Assembly (NCBI RefSeq): GCF_900460245.1
Contig: NZ_UHIP01000002.1
Coordinates: forward strand, 558,001-622,000
DNA: 64,000 nt
Source of the DNA: Vibrio fluvialis
GTDB lineage: Bacteria; Pseudomonadota; Gammaproteobacteria; Enterobacterales; Vibrionaceae
Direction of reading: 5' to 3'
Numbering within the stretch: the stretch's first letter is position 1; every line of letters begins with the position of its first letter. This document shows positions 57,401-64,000 of the stretch, in pieces. The position numbers were made by a program, and so were the translations under genes. Below the pieces are notes generated by a model, which searched no databases, had not been told where the DNA came from, and saw only the letters and a list, made by a program, of their open reading frames with translations.

Positions 57401-57606
57401 TGACCATGGGGATCCACAGCCGTAACGAAACGACCTATCGCTGGATTGAAAAACACGCGCGTGTGGGTAACTGCTACATCAACCGTGACCAAGTTGGTGC
57501 GGTCGTCGGTGTGCAGCCGTTTGGTGGTCAGGGCCTGTCCGGCACCGGACCAAAAGCAGGTGGTCCACACTACCTGTACCGTTTCACTCAAGTTCAGTAC
57601 AGCTAA
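54487..57606 (+). CDS. putA: Bifunctional proline dehydrogenase / P5C dehydrogenase
   Basis: The 1039-residue protein has an N-terminal arm, a PRODH TIM barrel (about 130-470; RLVKGAYWDSEIKWSQ, QFASHNAQT) and a P5C dehydrogenase (about 500-1039; SPWNFPLAIFLGQISAAL, ETGGQNAMIVDS, catalytic Cys in AGQRCSALR). It oxidises proline to glutamate using FAD and NAD. It lacks the ribbon-helix-helix repressor domain of the roughly 1320-residue E. coli protein. GAGGAAAA precedes the ATG. Two RctB-type sites lie in its coding sequence (56199-56217 and 56291). Confidence 0.97.
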   Translation: MFTATDVLKAEFVEQPLSKLWSKISPLYMVDESQWLEQLLPLATPSDAEKSSMAVKTTELIEAIRKDKKSIQMIDALLLEYSLDTQEGILLMCLAEALMRIPDTETADAFIRDRLGVADWKSHLKSSDSVFVNASTWGLMLTGKVIGLADAEGTSPIQAVNRLVNKLSEPVIRKAMHQAMKIMGHQFVLGRTIAEAQKNGRPMRDKGYTYSFDMLGEAALTTADANKYFKDYLMAIEAVGRDKYGLDTSPAPSVSIKLSALHPRYEVANRDRVMTELYSTLIQLLDRAMELDVAITIDAEEADRLELSLELFEKVYRSEKVKGWGKFGLVVQAYSKRALPVLVWLTALAKEQGDLIPVRLVKGAYWDSEIKWSQQSGYTGYPVYTRKEATDVSYLACARFLLSESVRGNLFPQFASHNAQTVTAIAVMAQHKDFEFQRLHGMGDALYNHVMAAYKQSVRIYAPVGSHKDLLPYLVRRLLENGANSSFVHRLVDARCPISTLTQHPVDMLLAFDTLNNTKIPLPSRIFAERSNSYGVNIDIESEAKPFEEQVNAFLSKQWEASPIINGEIQFESMIKAAGQPELVKAPYDRRIEVGQVFHASHDHVSAAIETAHAAFAEWNQAPAQARAEKLDKLADLLEANLAELVAICHQEAGKTIHDSIDEVREAVDFCRYYAKRVDTLGEFSVEGFDGQSRQVARQGRGVFVCISPWNFPLAIFLGQISAALVAGNTVVAKPAEQTSLIAARAVELMLEAGFPGGVIQLLPGRGSQIGTALTSHAAIAGVAFTGSTATAQRINQTLAERDADPVPFIAETGGQNAMIVDSTALPEQVVRDVLRSAFASAGQRCSALRVLFVQQDVADRIITLIQGAMQELSVGTPYLHNTDVGPVIDAKAKQGLLEHIERMTKTQKKVAQLELGEVCEHGDFVAPTAFEISGIDCLTEEQFGPILHIVRFKASELAQVVQQINDTGFGLTMGIHSRNETTYRWIEKHARVGNCYINRDQVGAVVGVQPFGGQGLSGTGPKAGGPHYLYRFTQVQYS
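56199..56217 (+). promoter_or_regulatory. RctB-type 12-mer inside putA
   Basis: CGAAAGCATGATCAAGG (56199-56215), extended TTCGAAAGC upstream as at the first origin 12-mer. A weaker reverse copy, GGAAACATGATCATGGC, covers 56286-56302, 85 bp on (about eight turns). Confidence 0.6.
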
Positions 57607-57630
57607 TCCGTTCAGCGAAGGAGACTAACT

Positions 57631-58329
57631 ATGGTGCATCAAGTAACTCGTTTTTCTGACGCTTTTTCGGCTTGGGAAAACTGGAATCTGACTGGCTTTG
57701 ACTCAAAATGTGAGGCACTGCTGTCATTGAAACACAATTTAGAGAGCGCTATGCCAGCATTGGCAAAAGTGATTTCTTACCAACTTCAACAGGCTTCAGC
57801 TTTATTGGCGCAACCGCACCAATTAGTTGGACCCACTGGAGAAACCAACGAGCTTTATACTGCAGGGCGCGGTGTTGCCCTCATCGTTCAGGATGACAGC
57901 AGTAATGAAGCAAAACTGGCGGTCGCAGCTCAATTGTGTGCTGCGCTGGTCGCAGGCAACAGCGTCGTATTCTGCAGTGACGATGCTGAGCTGACGTCCG
58001 CTCTGTCGGCTGCTTACGAGCAGTCAACGCTCCCGGCTAACCTGCTGCAGTTTGCAACGTTCGACGCCTATCATCAATTGATGGAATCGGATATTCGCTG
58101 CATGGGTTATGTCGGTAATACGTCGGTTGAACGCACAATCAACCGTCAATTAGCCAAACGCTCAGGCGCAATTGTTAGCCTGGTGTCTGAAACGGATTTT
58201 GCCGCACTCCCGGTGGCGAATGATCCACACTTATCGCTGCGTTTTATTACCGAACGTACGCGCACAATAAATATAACAGCAGTGGGTGGTAACGCGACCT
58301 TGCTTGAGCTTGGGAACGAGGCCCACTAA
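57631..58329 (+). CDS. Stand-alone ALDH-like domain protein of the put operon
   Basis: The 232-residue protein resembles part of an aldehyde dehydrogenase (VGPTGETNELYTAGRGVALIVQDD, AAQLCAALVAGNSVVF) but lacks the catalytic Cys and Glu motifs. It corresponds to the C-terminal ALDH-superfamily domain present in long PutA proteins, thought to seal the P5C channel or aid dimer formation. Here it is a separate gene 24 nt after putA and before putP. Non-catalytic role inferred. Confidence 0.8.
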   Translation: MVHQVTRFSDAFSAWENWNLTGFDSKCEALLSLKHNLESAMPALAKVISYQLQQASALLAQPHQLVGPTGETNELYTAGRGVALIVQDDSSNEAKLAVAAQLCAALVAGNSVVFCSDDAELTSALSAAYEQSTLPANLLQFATFDAYHQLMESDIRCMGYVGNTSVERTINRQLAKRSGAIVSLVSETDFAALPVANDPHLSLRFITERTRTINITAVGGNATLLELGNEAH

Positions 58330-58401
58330 TCCTTTCTGTAGTTCTCCCCCCGCACCTTGTGGGGGGACATGGAAGGCGATCGTATATAAGAGGACACATC
58401 A

Positions 58402-59892
58402 ATGGAAAATAGCTTTGCTATTACGACCACATTTATCGTCTACCTCATTTTGATGTTGGCGATTGGGGTCTATGCATATCAGCGAACGAAAAACTCAGCT
58501 GATTACTTTTTGGGCGGCCGTTCTTTAGGCCCATGGCCTGCAGCGCTTTCTGCGGGTGCATCTGACATGAGTGGCTGGCTGCTGCTTGGTCTGCCGGGTT
58601 ACGCATACGCGGCCGGTATTGAAGCGTTCTGGCTGGCGGGTGGCCTGCTGGTGGGTACCTGGGCAAACTGGCTGATCACAGCTAAGCGTCTGCGCACCTA
58701 CAGCATTACCACTGACGCACTGACGCTGCCTGAATTCCTGTCTCGTCGTTTCAACGACAATTCAAAACTGATTCAAACGATTTCAGCGTTTTTCATTCTT
58801 CTGTTTTTCCTTTTCTACACCAGCTCGGGTCTGGTGGCAGGCGGTAAACTGTTTGAAACAGTCTTCGGTCTGGATTACAGCACAGCAGTTATCGTGGGTA
58901 CGGTGTGTGTGGTTTCTTACACATTGTTCGGCGGCTTCCTGGCGGTATCCTGGACCGACTTGGTGCAAGGTCTGCTGATGGCAGCGGCACTGATGATCGT
59001 ACCTATCGCAGCCATGAATGGTGGTTTCACTAAGCTGGACAACGATCTTTTGGCAATTAACCCACAACTGCTGACCATGTGGAATGACGTGAAAGGCCAG
59101 CCGCTGTCTGCGGTGGCGATCGTCTCGCTGGTTGCGTGGGGTCTGGGTTACTTTGGTCAGCCACACATCCTGGCGCGTTTCAAAGCAACTCGTTCGAACA
59201 AAGATCTGACCACAGCACGCCGCATTGCGGTTATCTGGACAGGTCTGTCAATGGCGGGCGCGATGCTGGTGGGTCTGGTTGGTCTGATTTACGTGACCAA
59301 CGACGGTTCTATCCAGCTGGACGACGGCGAGAAAATCTTCATGCTGTTGGTGAACGCGATTTTCCACCCAGTGATGGCAGGTATTCTGCTGGCAGCGATT
59401 CTGGCGGCAATCATGAGTACGGCGGACTCTCAGCTGCTGGTTTCTTCTTCTGCACTGGCCGAAGACTTCTACAAGCAAGTGTATAAGAAAGATGCGACGT
59501 CAGAAGAGATCGTGCGTGTTGGCCGTGCGGCGGTCATCATCATCTCTATTATTGCGCTGATCCTGGCAATGACGCCAGACAGCTCGGTTCTGGGTCTGGT
59601 GTCTTACGCATGGGCAGGTTTTGGTGCGGCATTTGGTCCGGCACTGGTACTGAGCCTGTACTGGTCGCGCATGAACCGTAACGGCGCGTTGGCGGGTATC
59701 GTGATCGGCGGTATCACTATCGTCGTGTGGAAACAGCTATCAGGTGGTTGGTATGACGTGTACGAAATCGTACCGGGAATCATCTTCTCGACCATCGCGA
59801 TTGTTGCGGTTAGCCTGCTGACGGGTGAACCTGAAGAAGCAGTGAAGAAGCAGCACCTTACCTTCAAGAAGCATCTTGTTGAGCTGGACTAA
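58402..59892 (+). CDS. putP: Sodium/proline symporter PutP
   Basis: The 496-residue, about 13-helix SSS-family transporter has signature ADYFLGGRSLGPWPAALSAGASDMSGWLLLGLPG (key residues GGRSLG, SAGASDMSGW) and the Na+-site region MSTADSQLLVSSSALAEDFY. It imports proline with Na+. It is last in the putA-ALDH-putP operon; AAGAGGA precedes the ATG. Confidence 0.97.
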   Translation: MENSFAITTTFIVYLILMLAIGVYAYQRTKNSADYFLGGRSLGPWPAALSAGASDMSGWLLLGLPGYAYAAGIEAFWLAGGLLVGTWANWLITAKRLRTYSITTDALTLPEFLSRRFNDNSKLIQTISAFFILLFFLFYTSSGLVAGGKLFETVFGLDYSTAVIVGTVCVVSYTLFGGFLAVSWTDLVQGLLMAAALMIVPIAAMNGGFTKLDNDLLAINPQLLTMWNDVKGQPLSAVAIVSLVAWGLGYFGQPHILARFKATRSNKDLTTARRIAVIWTGLSMAGAMLVGLVGLIYVTNDGSIQLDDGEKIFMLLVNAIFHPVMAGILLAAILAAIMSTADSQLLVSSSALAEDFYKQVYKKDATSEEIVRVGRAAVIIISIIALILAMTPDSSVLGLVSYAWAGFGAAFGPALVLSLYWSRMNRNGALAGIVIGGITIVVWKQLSGGWYDVYEIVPGIIFSTIAIVAVSLLTGEPEEAVKKQHLTFKKHLVELD

Positions 59893-59917
59893 CTGACAAA
59901 CAGTTTGCATAACTGAA

Positions 59918-59946
59918 CAAAGCCCCACCAATGTGGGGCTTTTTCG
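59918..59946 (+). terminator. put operon terminator
   Basis: AAAGCCCCACC-AAT-(G)GTGGGGCTTTTT; strong stem and T-run 27 nt after putP. Confidence 0.88.
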
Positions 59947-60106
59947 TGCTTGTGTCATGGCAATGCAATAGCAGAAACTCACTCGAAAGTGGGTGTTATT
60001 TTTTGAATCCCAGTCACAAACTTAAAACTAAAGTTTGGGACAATGGAACCAACCGATTCAAAATGCGTCAATTGTCAATAGAAAGGCTCAAACAGGGGGA
60101 CCCACC

Positions 60107-60334
60107 ATGCCAGAAGCGTATTGCAACTGTTGTCGAAAAACCACACCGCACAAAGTTGTAATGAGGCGTTGTCAGACGGAACCGACGACGGGTTGGCAGG
60201 GTTTTCAGCAATTCATGGCTGCACTGATGCACGGTGAGCATTATTACAAAATGGAGAAACAGGGTTTCTGCCGCGTTTGTAATCAACAATCCGATTTATC
60301 AGCGGCTGATTTCTCTCGAGCCAGAGTGATTTAA
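60107..60334 (+). CDS. Small zinc-ribbon-like protein
   Basis: The 75-residue protein MPEAYCNCCRKTTPHKVVMRR... has two paired-Cys knuckles, CNCC near residue 6 and CRVC near residue 57, as in zinc ribbons. The ATG at 60107 follows a strong AGGGGGA site and is preferred to 60035. Short terminators flank it. Function unknown; it may bind nucleic acid or protein. Confidence 0.7.
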   Translation: MPEAYCNCCRKTTPHKVVMRRCQTEPTTGWQGFQQFMAALMHGEHYYKMEKQGFCRVCNQQSDLSAADFSRARVI

Positions 60335-60351
60335 GTTCGTGTCAGTTTGAT

Positions 60352-60382
60352 GACTCCCGTGGTTGTCACGGGAGTTTTTTAT
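60352..60382 (+). terminator. Terminator after the zinc-ribbon gene
   Basis: ACTCCCGTG-GTTGT-CACGGGAGT followed by TTTTTAT. Confidence 0.85.
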
Positions 60383-60532
60383 TTGTCTCTTCAACACAAT
60401 GGGCAGCAGATCACCGATTTGATGCAACAGCCGACTTCTTGTCCCGTAATGGGAACTTTCGCAAGGTAATCTCTCTTCGTTCAGCTAATCTGTAGGGAAT
60501 TCACCTGTGGATACGACGAAGGAGTCCCATTC

Positions 60533-62422
60533 ATGCAGTTAAGTTTAAAGAGAAAAATGGTTTTCTCTGTGGTGATTGCGATCGCGCTGACCGCAATCGC
60601 ATTGGTGGTCGCGGGTTATAAAACCTTCCAGCAAGACAGTTGGCGTGCCATCGAAAGTGAAAGCCGCAATACGCTGCAGGCGCATGCCAAGGGGATCGGT
60701 GACTGGTTTGCCACCAAACAGCATGCTCTGAAAGGGTTGCGCGAAGAAATTGAACGCAATCCGAATCTTGATTTGGTGCCACATCTGCGCCAAACCCTCG
60801 AGTCCGGTTCATTTGGCCTGAGTTACTACGGTAACGAGCAAGGAGAGATGTTCCGTCAGGATCCTTCCCTTAACAAAGCGGGTTACGACCCACGCGAGCG
60901 CGGCTGGTACAAAGAAGCCAAAGCCGCAGGCAAGCCGACCACAACGGAACCGTATGTGAGTGTGACCATGCAGACGCTGGTGGTGACGCTGACAGAGCCT
61001 GTACGCGTCGATGGCCAGTTTATCGGCGTAGCGGCGTCCAACCTGGCACTGAATAAGTTGATTGAAGACGTACTGGCGATTGAAGTTCCGGGCAAAGGTT
61101 ACGCCATTCTGGTCAATCAGAAAGGCAAAATTGTTGCTCACCCGAACAAAGACCTGATCCTCAAACCGACTCAGGATATCGCCTCTGGCTTGAGCATAGC
61201 CGCGCTGCAGGGGGCGGCTAATGATCACCATCTGCTGCCGATGTCGATTGACGGCAAGGACAAGCTGCTGATGGCACAAAGCATCGACAATACCGACTGG
61301 ATGCTGGTGATGGTGATGGATAAAGCCGTGCTGGAGCAGCCGTTAAATCAGATGCTGATGACACAAACCCTGATTGGTCTGGTGATTCTGTTGATCATGG
61401 CCTTAGCCACCTCGTGGTTTGTGGCACGTCAACTGAATGAGCTGAGCAACATCGCTGCGGCACTGGGAGATATCGCTGAAGGTGATGGCGATTTGACCCG
61501 CCGTCTGACCGTTAAAAGTGACGATGAAGTGGGCATGTTGGCGGATAAGTTCAATAAGTTCGTCGATCGCCTGCACGTGATGGTGAAAAACGTGCGTGAT
61601 GTATCGGTTGCTCTGAACGAAGGGGCGAACCATGCCGCGCGCGCAGCAGGTCAGCGCAGCGAGCGCATCCGTACCCAGCAAGATGAGATCACCATGGTGG
61701 CGACAGCGGTGACTGAAATGGCCTCTGCGACGGCGGAAATTGCCGGCAATGCTGACAACACGGCGAAAAATGCCAACCAATCGGTTGAGCTCGGCGCGCA
61801 GGGTTACCAGCAAATGCAGCAGAGTAAGCACTCGATTGACCAGTTGGCTCAAGAGCTGACGGGCGCGGTCAACATCATTGGCGAGCTGGAAGAGCATGCC
61901 AACGAAATCTCAACCATTTTGTCCACCATCCGTGCGATTGCTGAGCAAACCAACCTATTGGCGCTCAACGCTGCGATTGAAGCTGCGCGGGCAGGCGAGC
62001 AGGGGCGCGGTTTTGCGGTGGTGGCGGATGAAGTTCGCGTGCTGTCGCAGCGTACTCATGCCTCAACAGAAGAAATTCAGACCAAGATCGCCGGTTTGCA
62101 GAAAGTGACTTCAAATGCGGTGTCGGTGATGACTGAAAGCCATAAGCTGGTAGAAACCAGTGTCAGCGATGTCAATCAAACGGGGGAAAGCCTGCAGGCG
62201 ATCAGTGAAGCGATTCAACTGATCAGCGACATGGCGACACAAATTGCTTCGGCGGCAGAGGAGCAATCCTTGGTAACGGCAGACATTAACGGCAACACGG
62301 AGTCGGTGCGCGAAGTGAGTGACGCGCTAGCGAGCGACGCTCAGGATGCGGTGCAGCAGGCCAAAGAGCTGCACAATCTGGCGCAGGAGTTGGATCAGGA
62401 AATTTCCCGCTTCAGACTTTGA
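60533..62422 (+). CDS. Methyl-accepting chemotaxis protein, dCache_1 sensor
   Basis: The 629-residue protein has TM1 (about 9-28), a periplasmic double Cache domain (about 35-270; [26 protein letters not shown]), TM2 (about 283-303), HAMP and a signalling hairpin (tip near residue 475). The RxWY pattern is that of amino-acid-binding dCache receptors, but the later Asp expected in the GVVGxD element is Asn here (GVAASNLAL). Neighbouring proline genes make an amino-acid ligand plausible, not proven. Confidence 0.92.
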   Translation: MQLSLKRKMVFSVVIAIALTAIALVVAGYKTFQQDSWRAIESESRNTLQAHAKGIGDWFATKQHALKGLREEIERNPNLDLVPHLRQTLESGSFGLSYYGNEQGEMFRQDPSLNKAGYDPRERGWYKEAKAAGKPTTTEPYVSVTMQTLVVTLTEPVRVDGQFIGVAASNLALNKLIEDVLAIEVPGKGYAILVNQKGKIVAHPNKDLILKPTQDIASGLSIAALQGAANDHHLLPMSIDGKDKLLMAQSIDNTDWMLVMVMDKAVLEQPLNQMLMTQTLIGLVILLIMALATSWFVARQLNELSNIAAALGDIAEGDGDLTRRLTVKSDDEVGMLADKFNKFVDRLHVMVKNVRDVSVALNEGANHAARAAGQRSERIRTQQDEITMVATAVTEMASATAEIAGNADNTAKNANQSVELGAQGYQQMQQSKHSIDQLAQELTGAVNIIGELEEHANEISTILSTIRAIAEQTNLLALNAAIEAARAGEQGRGFAVVADEVRVLSQRTHASTEEIQTKIAGLQKVTSNAVSVMTESHKLVETSVSDVNQTGESLQAISEAIQLISDMATQIASAAEEQSLVTADINGNTESVREVSDALASDAQDAVQQAKELHNLAQELDQEISRFRL

Positions 62423-62569
62423 TTTACCGTAAACAACTAAGGGCATCTGACGATGCCCTTTATTTTTTCACTGTGAACGCAATCACAACCCGTATTGAAA
62501 CGTTTCTTCCTGAGCGGATTAGTCAGTATTGTATGTCGCAAATGATGTCTCACAGGGAATTCGAACATT

Positions 62570-63046
62570 ATGCATTTAGACCGGGTAGACCAACAAATTC
62601 TGCGCATTCTGCACGACAAAGGACGTTTGCCAGTGGTGGAACTGGCCAAGATGGTCAATCTCACCACATCCCCTTGTTCAGACCGGGTGAAACGGCTGGA
62701 AAAAGAGGGCTACATCAAAGGCTATCATGCGGAGTTGAACGCGGAAAAACTCGGATTGGACGTTCAGGTATTCATTCATATCCGTCTTGACCAGACCAGC
62801 TTTTCAATTTTTGAACGCTTTGCTGAAGCGGTGCGCGATGTGCCGGAAATCGAAGAGTGTTATTCGCTGTCCGGGGATTTCGACACCATGATTAAAGTAC
62901 GTGTTAAAGACATGAAGGCCTATCAGGCGTTTATGTCAGGGAAATTGGGTACCCTACCGGGCGTGATCCAGACTCGCAGCGAGTTTGTGATTGAAGAACA
63001 TAAGACCAGCTTTGGCATCAACCCGGAGCTGCTTCACAACCTGTAA
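62570..63046 (+). CDS. Lrp/AsnC-family transcriptional regulator
   Basis: The 158-residue protein has an N-terminal helix-turn-helix (LPVVELAKMVNLTTSPCSDRVKRLEKEGYI) and a RAM effector domain (IEECYSLSGDFDTMIKVRVKDM). It is followed after 13 nt by the aldehyde dehydrogenase gene, its likely target and operon partner. Effector probably an amino acid; not identifiable. Confidence 0.92.
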   Translation: MHLDRVDQQILRILHDKGRLPVVELAKMVNLTTSPCSDRVKRLEKEGYIKGYHAELNAEKLGLDVQVFIHIRLDQTSFSIFERFAEAVRDVPEIEECYSLSGDFDTMIKVRVKDMKAYQAFMSGKLGTLPGVIQTRSEFVIEEHKTSFGINPELLHNL

Positions 63047-63059
63047 CTTTGGAGAGACT

Positions 63060-64000
63060 ATGGCGCAGTTAGCCGATGTGGTCACCGAACCTCTTAGTGA
63101 GGAGGCACTGTTATCCGCTCAGTTTGGTCGTTTAGCCATTCAGTTTGCCAACGACCCGTCCCCTTCATTGGAAAAACGCCAGCAGCGTCTGGTGGCGCTC
63201 AAGCAGGCACTGCTCACCGAGCAGAATGCTTTAGTGGAGGCCCTGAGCCGTGACTTTGGTTATCGCAGCCGTTTTGACAGTTTGCTGTGCGACATCGTGC
63301 CAGCAGTCAGTCATCTCGATTACACCCTCAAATCTCTCAAACGCTGGATGAAACCGCAGCGACGTAAAGCGGGGCTGATTCTGGCGCCCTCGCGCGTTTG
63401 TGTGCGCTATCAGCCGCTGGGAGTGGTCGGCATTATTGTGCCGTGGAATTTTCCGGTGGTGCTGAGCCTGGCACCGCTGGTGACCGCGGTCGCAGCTGGC
63501 AACCAGGTCATGATAAAGCTCAGTGAACACACGCCGCAGGCCAATCTGGTGCTGCGACGTATTGTGGCGTCACTGGGCGATATCGCCCAATGCGTGGAAG
63601 GAGAGGCGGAGATTGCCGCGGCTTTCAGTGCCTTGCCATTCCAGCATCTTCTGTTTACTGGTTCCACGGCGGTTGGGCGCAAAGTGGCCATTGCCGCTGC
63701 GCACAATCTCACGCCAGTTACGCTGGAGTTAGGGGGCAAATCCCCGGTCATCATCGCGCCCGATGCCGATCTTCCACGTGCGGTAGACAACATCATGTTG
63801 GGCAAGGCCACCAACAGCGGCCAGATCTGTGTTGCACCCGATTATGTGATGCTGCCAGAAGCGCAGGTGGCCCCTTTTACCGAACTCTATTTACGCCGCT
63901 TTGCCAAACGTTTTGTCAGCAAGCAGGGCAAACTCGATTGCACACACATCATTAATCAGGCGCAGCATCAAAGGCTGCAGGCGCTGCTGGATGATGCACG
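63060..64000 (+). CDS. Aldehyde dehydrogenase, coniferyl-aldehyde-dehydrogenase type, cut by window edge
   Basis: The first 313 codons are present. The protein MAQLADVVTEPLSEEALLSAQ... contains VPWNFPVVLSLAPLVTAVAAGN, FTGSTAVGRKVA, LELGGKSPVII (catalytic Glu) and NSGQICVAPDYV (catalytic Cys), in the order of NAD(P)-dependent ALDHs. The compact N terminus and SGQICVAPDY motif resemble the CalB-like group acting on hydrophobic aldehydes. GGAGAG precedes the ATG. It runs off the right edge, so the C terminus and substrate are unknown. Confidence 0.88.
   Translation, partial: MAQLADVVTEPLSEEALLSAQFGRLAIQFANDPSPSLEKRQQRLVALKQALLTEQNALVEALSRDFGYRSRFDSLLCDIVPAVSHLDYTLKSLKRWMKPQRRKAGLILAPSRVCVRYQPLGVVGIIVPWNFPVVLSLAPLVTAVAAGNQVMIKLSEHTPQANLVLRRIVASLGDIAQCVEGEAEIAAAFSALPFQHLLFTGSTAVGRKVAIAAAHNLTPVTLELGGKSPVIIAPDADLPRAVDNIMLGKATNSGQICVAPDYVMLPEAQVAPFTELYLRRFAKRFVSKQGKLDCTHIINQAQHQRLQALLDDA

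Overview
This window is the replication-origin region of the second chromosome of a Vibrio. The diagnostic block is rctB (18839-20815, minus), a chromosome II type origin (about 20850-21670) and parA2-parB2 (22089-24285, plus), with five copies of the chromosome II centromere motif TTTACAnTGTAAA. Base composition near 50% GC, the F7-type chemosensory cluster, vqmR-vqmA and the putA/putP block all fit a member of the V. cholerae / V. fluvialis / V. furnissii side of the genus. The presence of a cytochrome bo3 operon argues against V. cholerae itself, but the species cannot be fixed from sequence reading alone. I saw no rRNA, tRNA, insertion sequence, prophage or CRISPR array.

Layout. 1-6330: maltodextrin use (malQ partial, malP, divergent activator malT) with CRP and MalT-type sites between them. 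6339-12392: a YibL-like protein, the cyoABCDE terminal oxidase operon (minus) and a divergent DCC-family thiol-disulfide protein, with a perfect FNR box in the divergent gap. 12519-17769: an sCache chemoreceptor, a LysR regulator with a 3-hydroxyisobutyrate-dehydrogenase-like gene, a DUF2798 membrane protein, a YebC/YeeN-type regulator and small proteins. 18127-24316: origin II and its partition system. 24328-27620: an orphan polyamine-type binding protein and tmcA. 27907-39951: a 12-gene chemosensory operon (STAS, cheY, cheA, two cheW, aer2, cheR, cheD, cheB, a second MCP, STAS, REC-PP2C-HATPase). 40100-41773: a FapA/DUF342 protein. 41817-47965: a Lap-type type I secretion and c-di-GMP control operon (lapC-lapG-lapD-lapB). 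48186-49865: pdxH, then vqmA with the vqmR small RNA and a VqmA operator. 49881-52962: two related periplasmic PEGA proteins. 53390-59892: AraC regulator, putA, a stand-alone ALDH-like protein and putP. 60107-64000: a zinc-ribbon protein, a dCache chemoreceptor, an Lrp-type regulator and a truncated aldehyde dehydrogenase.

How it works together. RctB should bind six in-phase 12-mers next to an AT-rich element carrying six regularly spaced ATCA repeats. ParA2/ParB2 would segregate the chromosome through parS2 sites spread over about 26 kb. The most striking unexplained signal is a 17-bp sequence containing the RctB 12-mer. It occurs four times without mismatch: once in the origin, once downstream of rctB, and once each inside the coding sequences of a PEGA/SUMF1 gene and of putA, 29-35 kb away and in different reading frames. 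A fifth, related site lies in the intergenic gap between those two genes. This suggests a dispersed RctB-binding region that may buffer initiator or control chromosome II copy number. A second cluster of interest combines biofilm and quorum functions: the Lap operon lies directly beside vqmR-vqmA.
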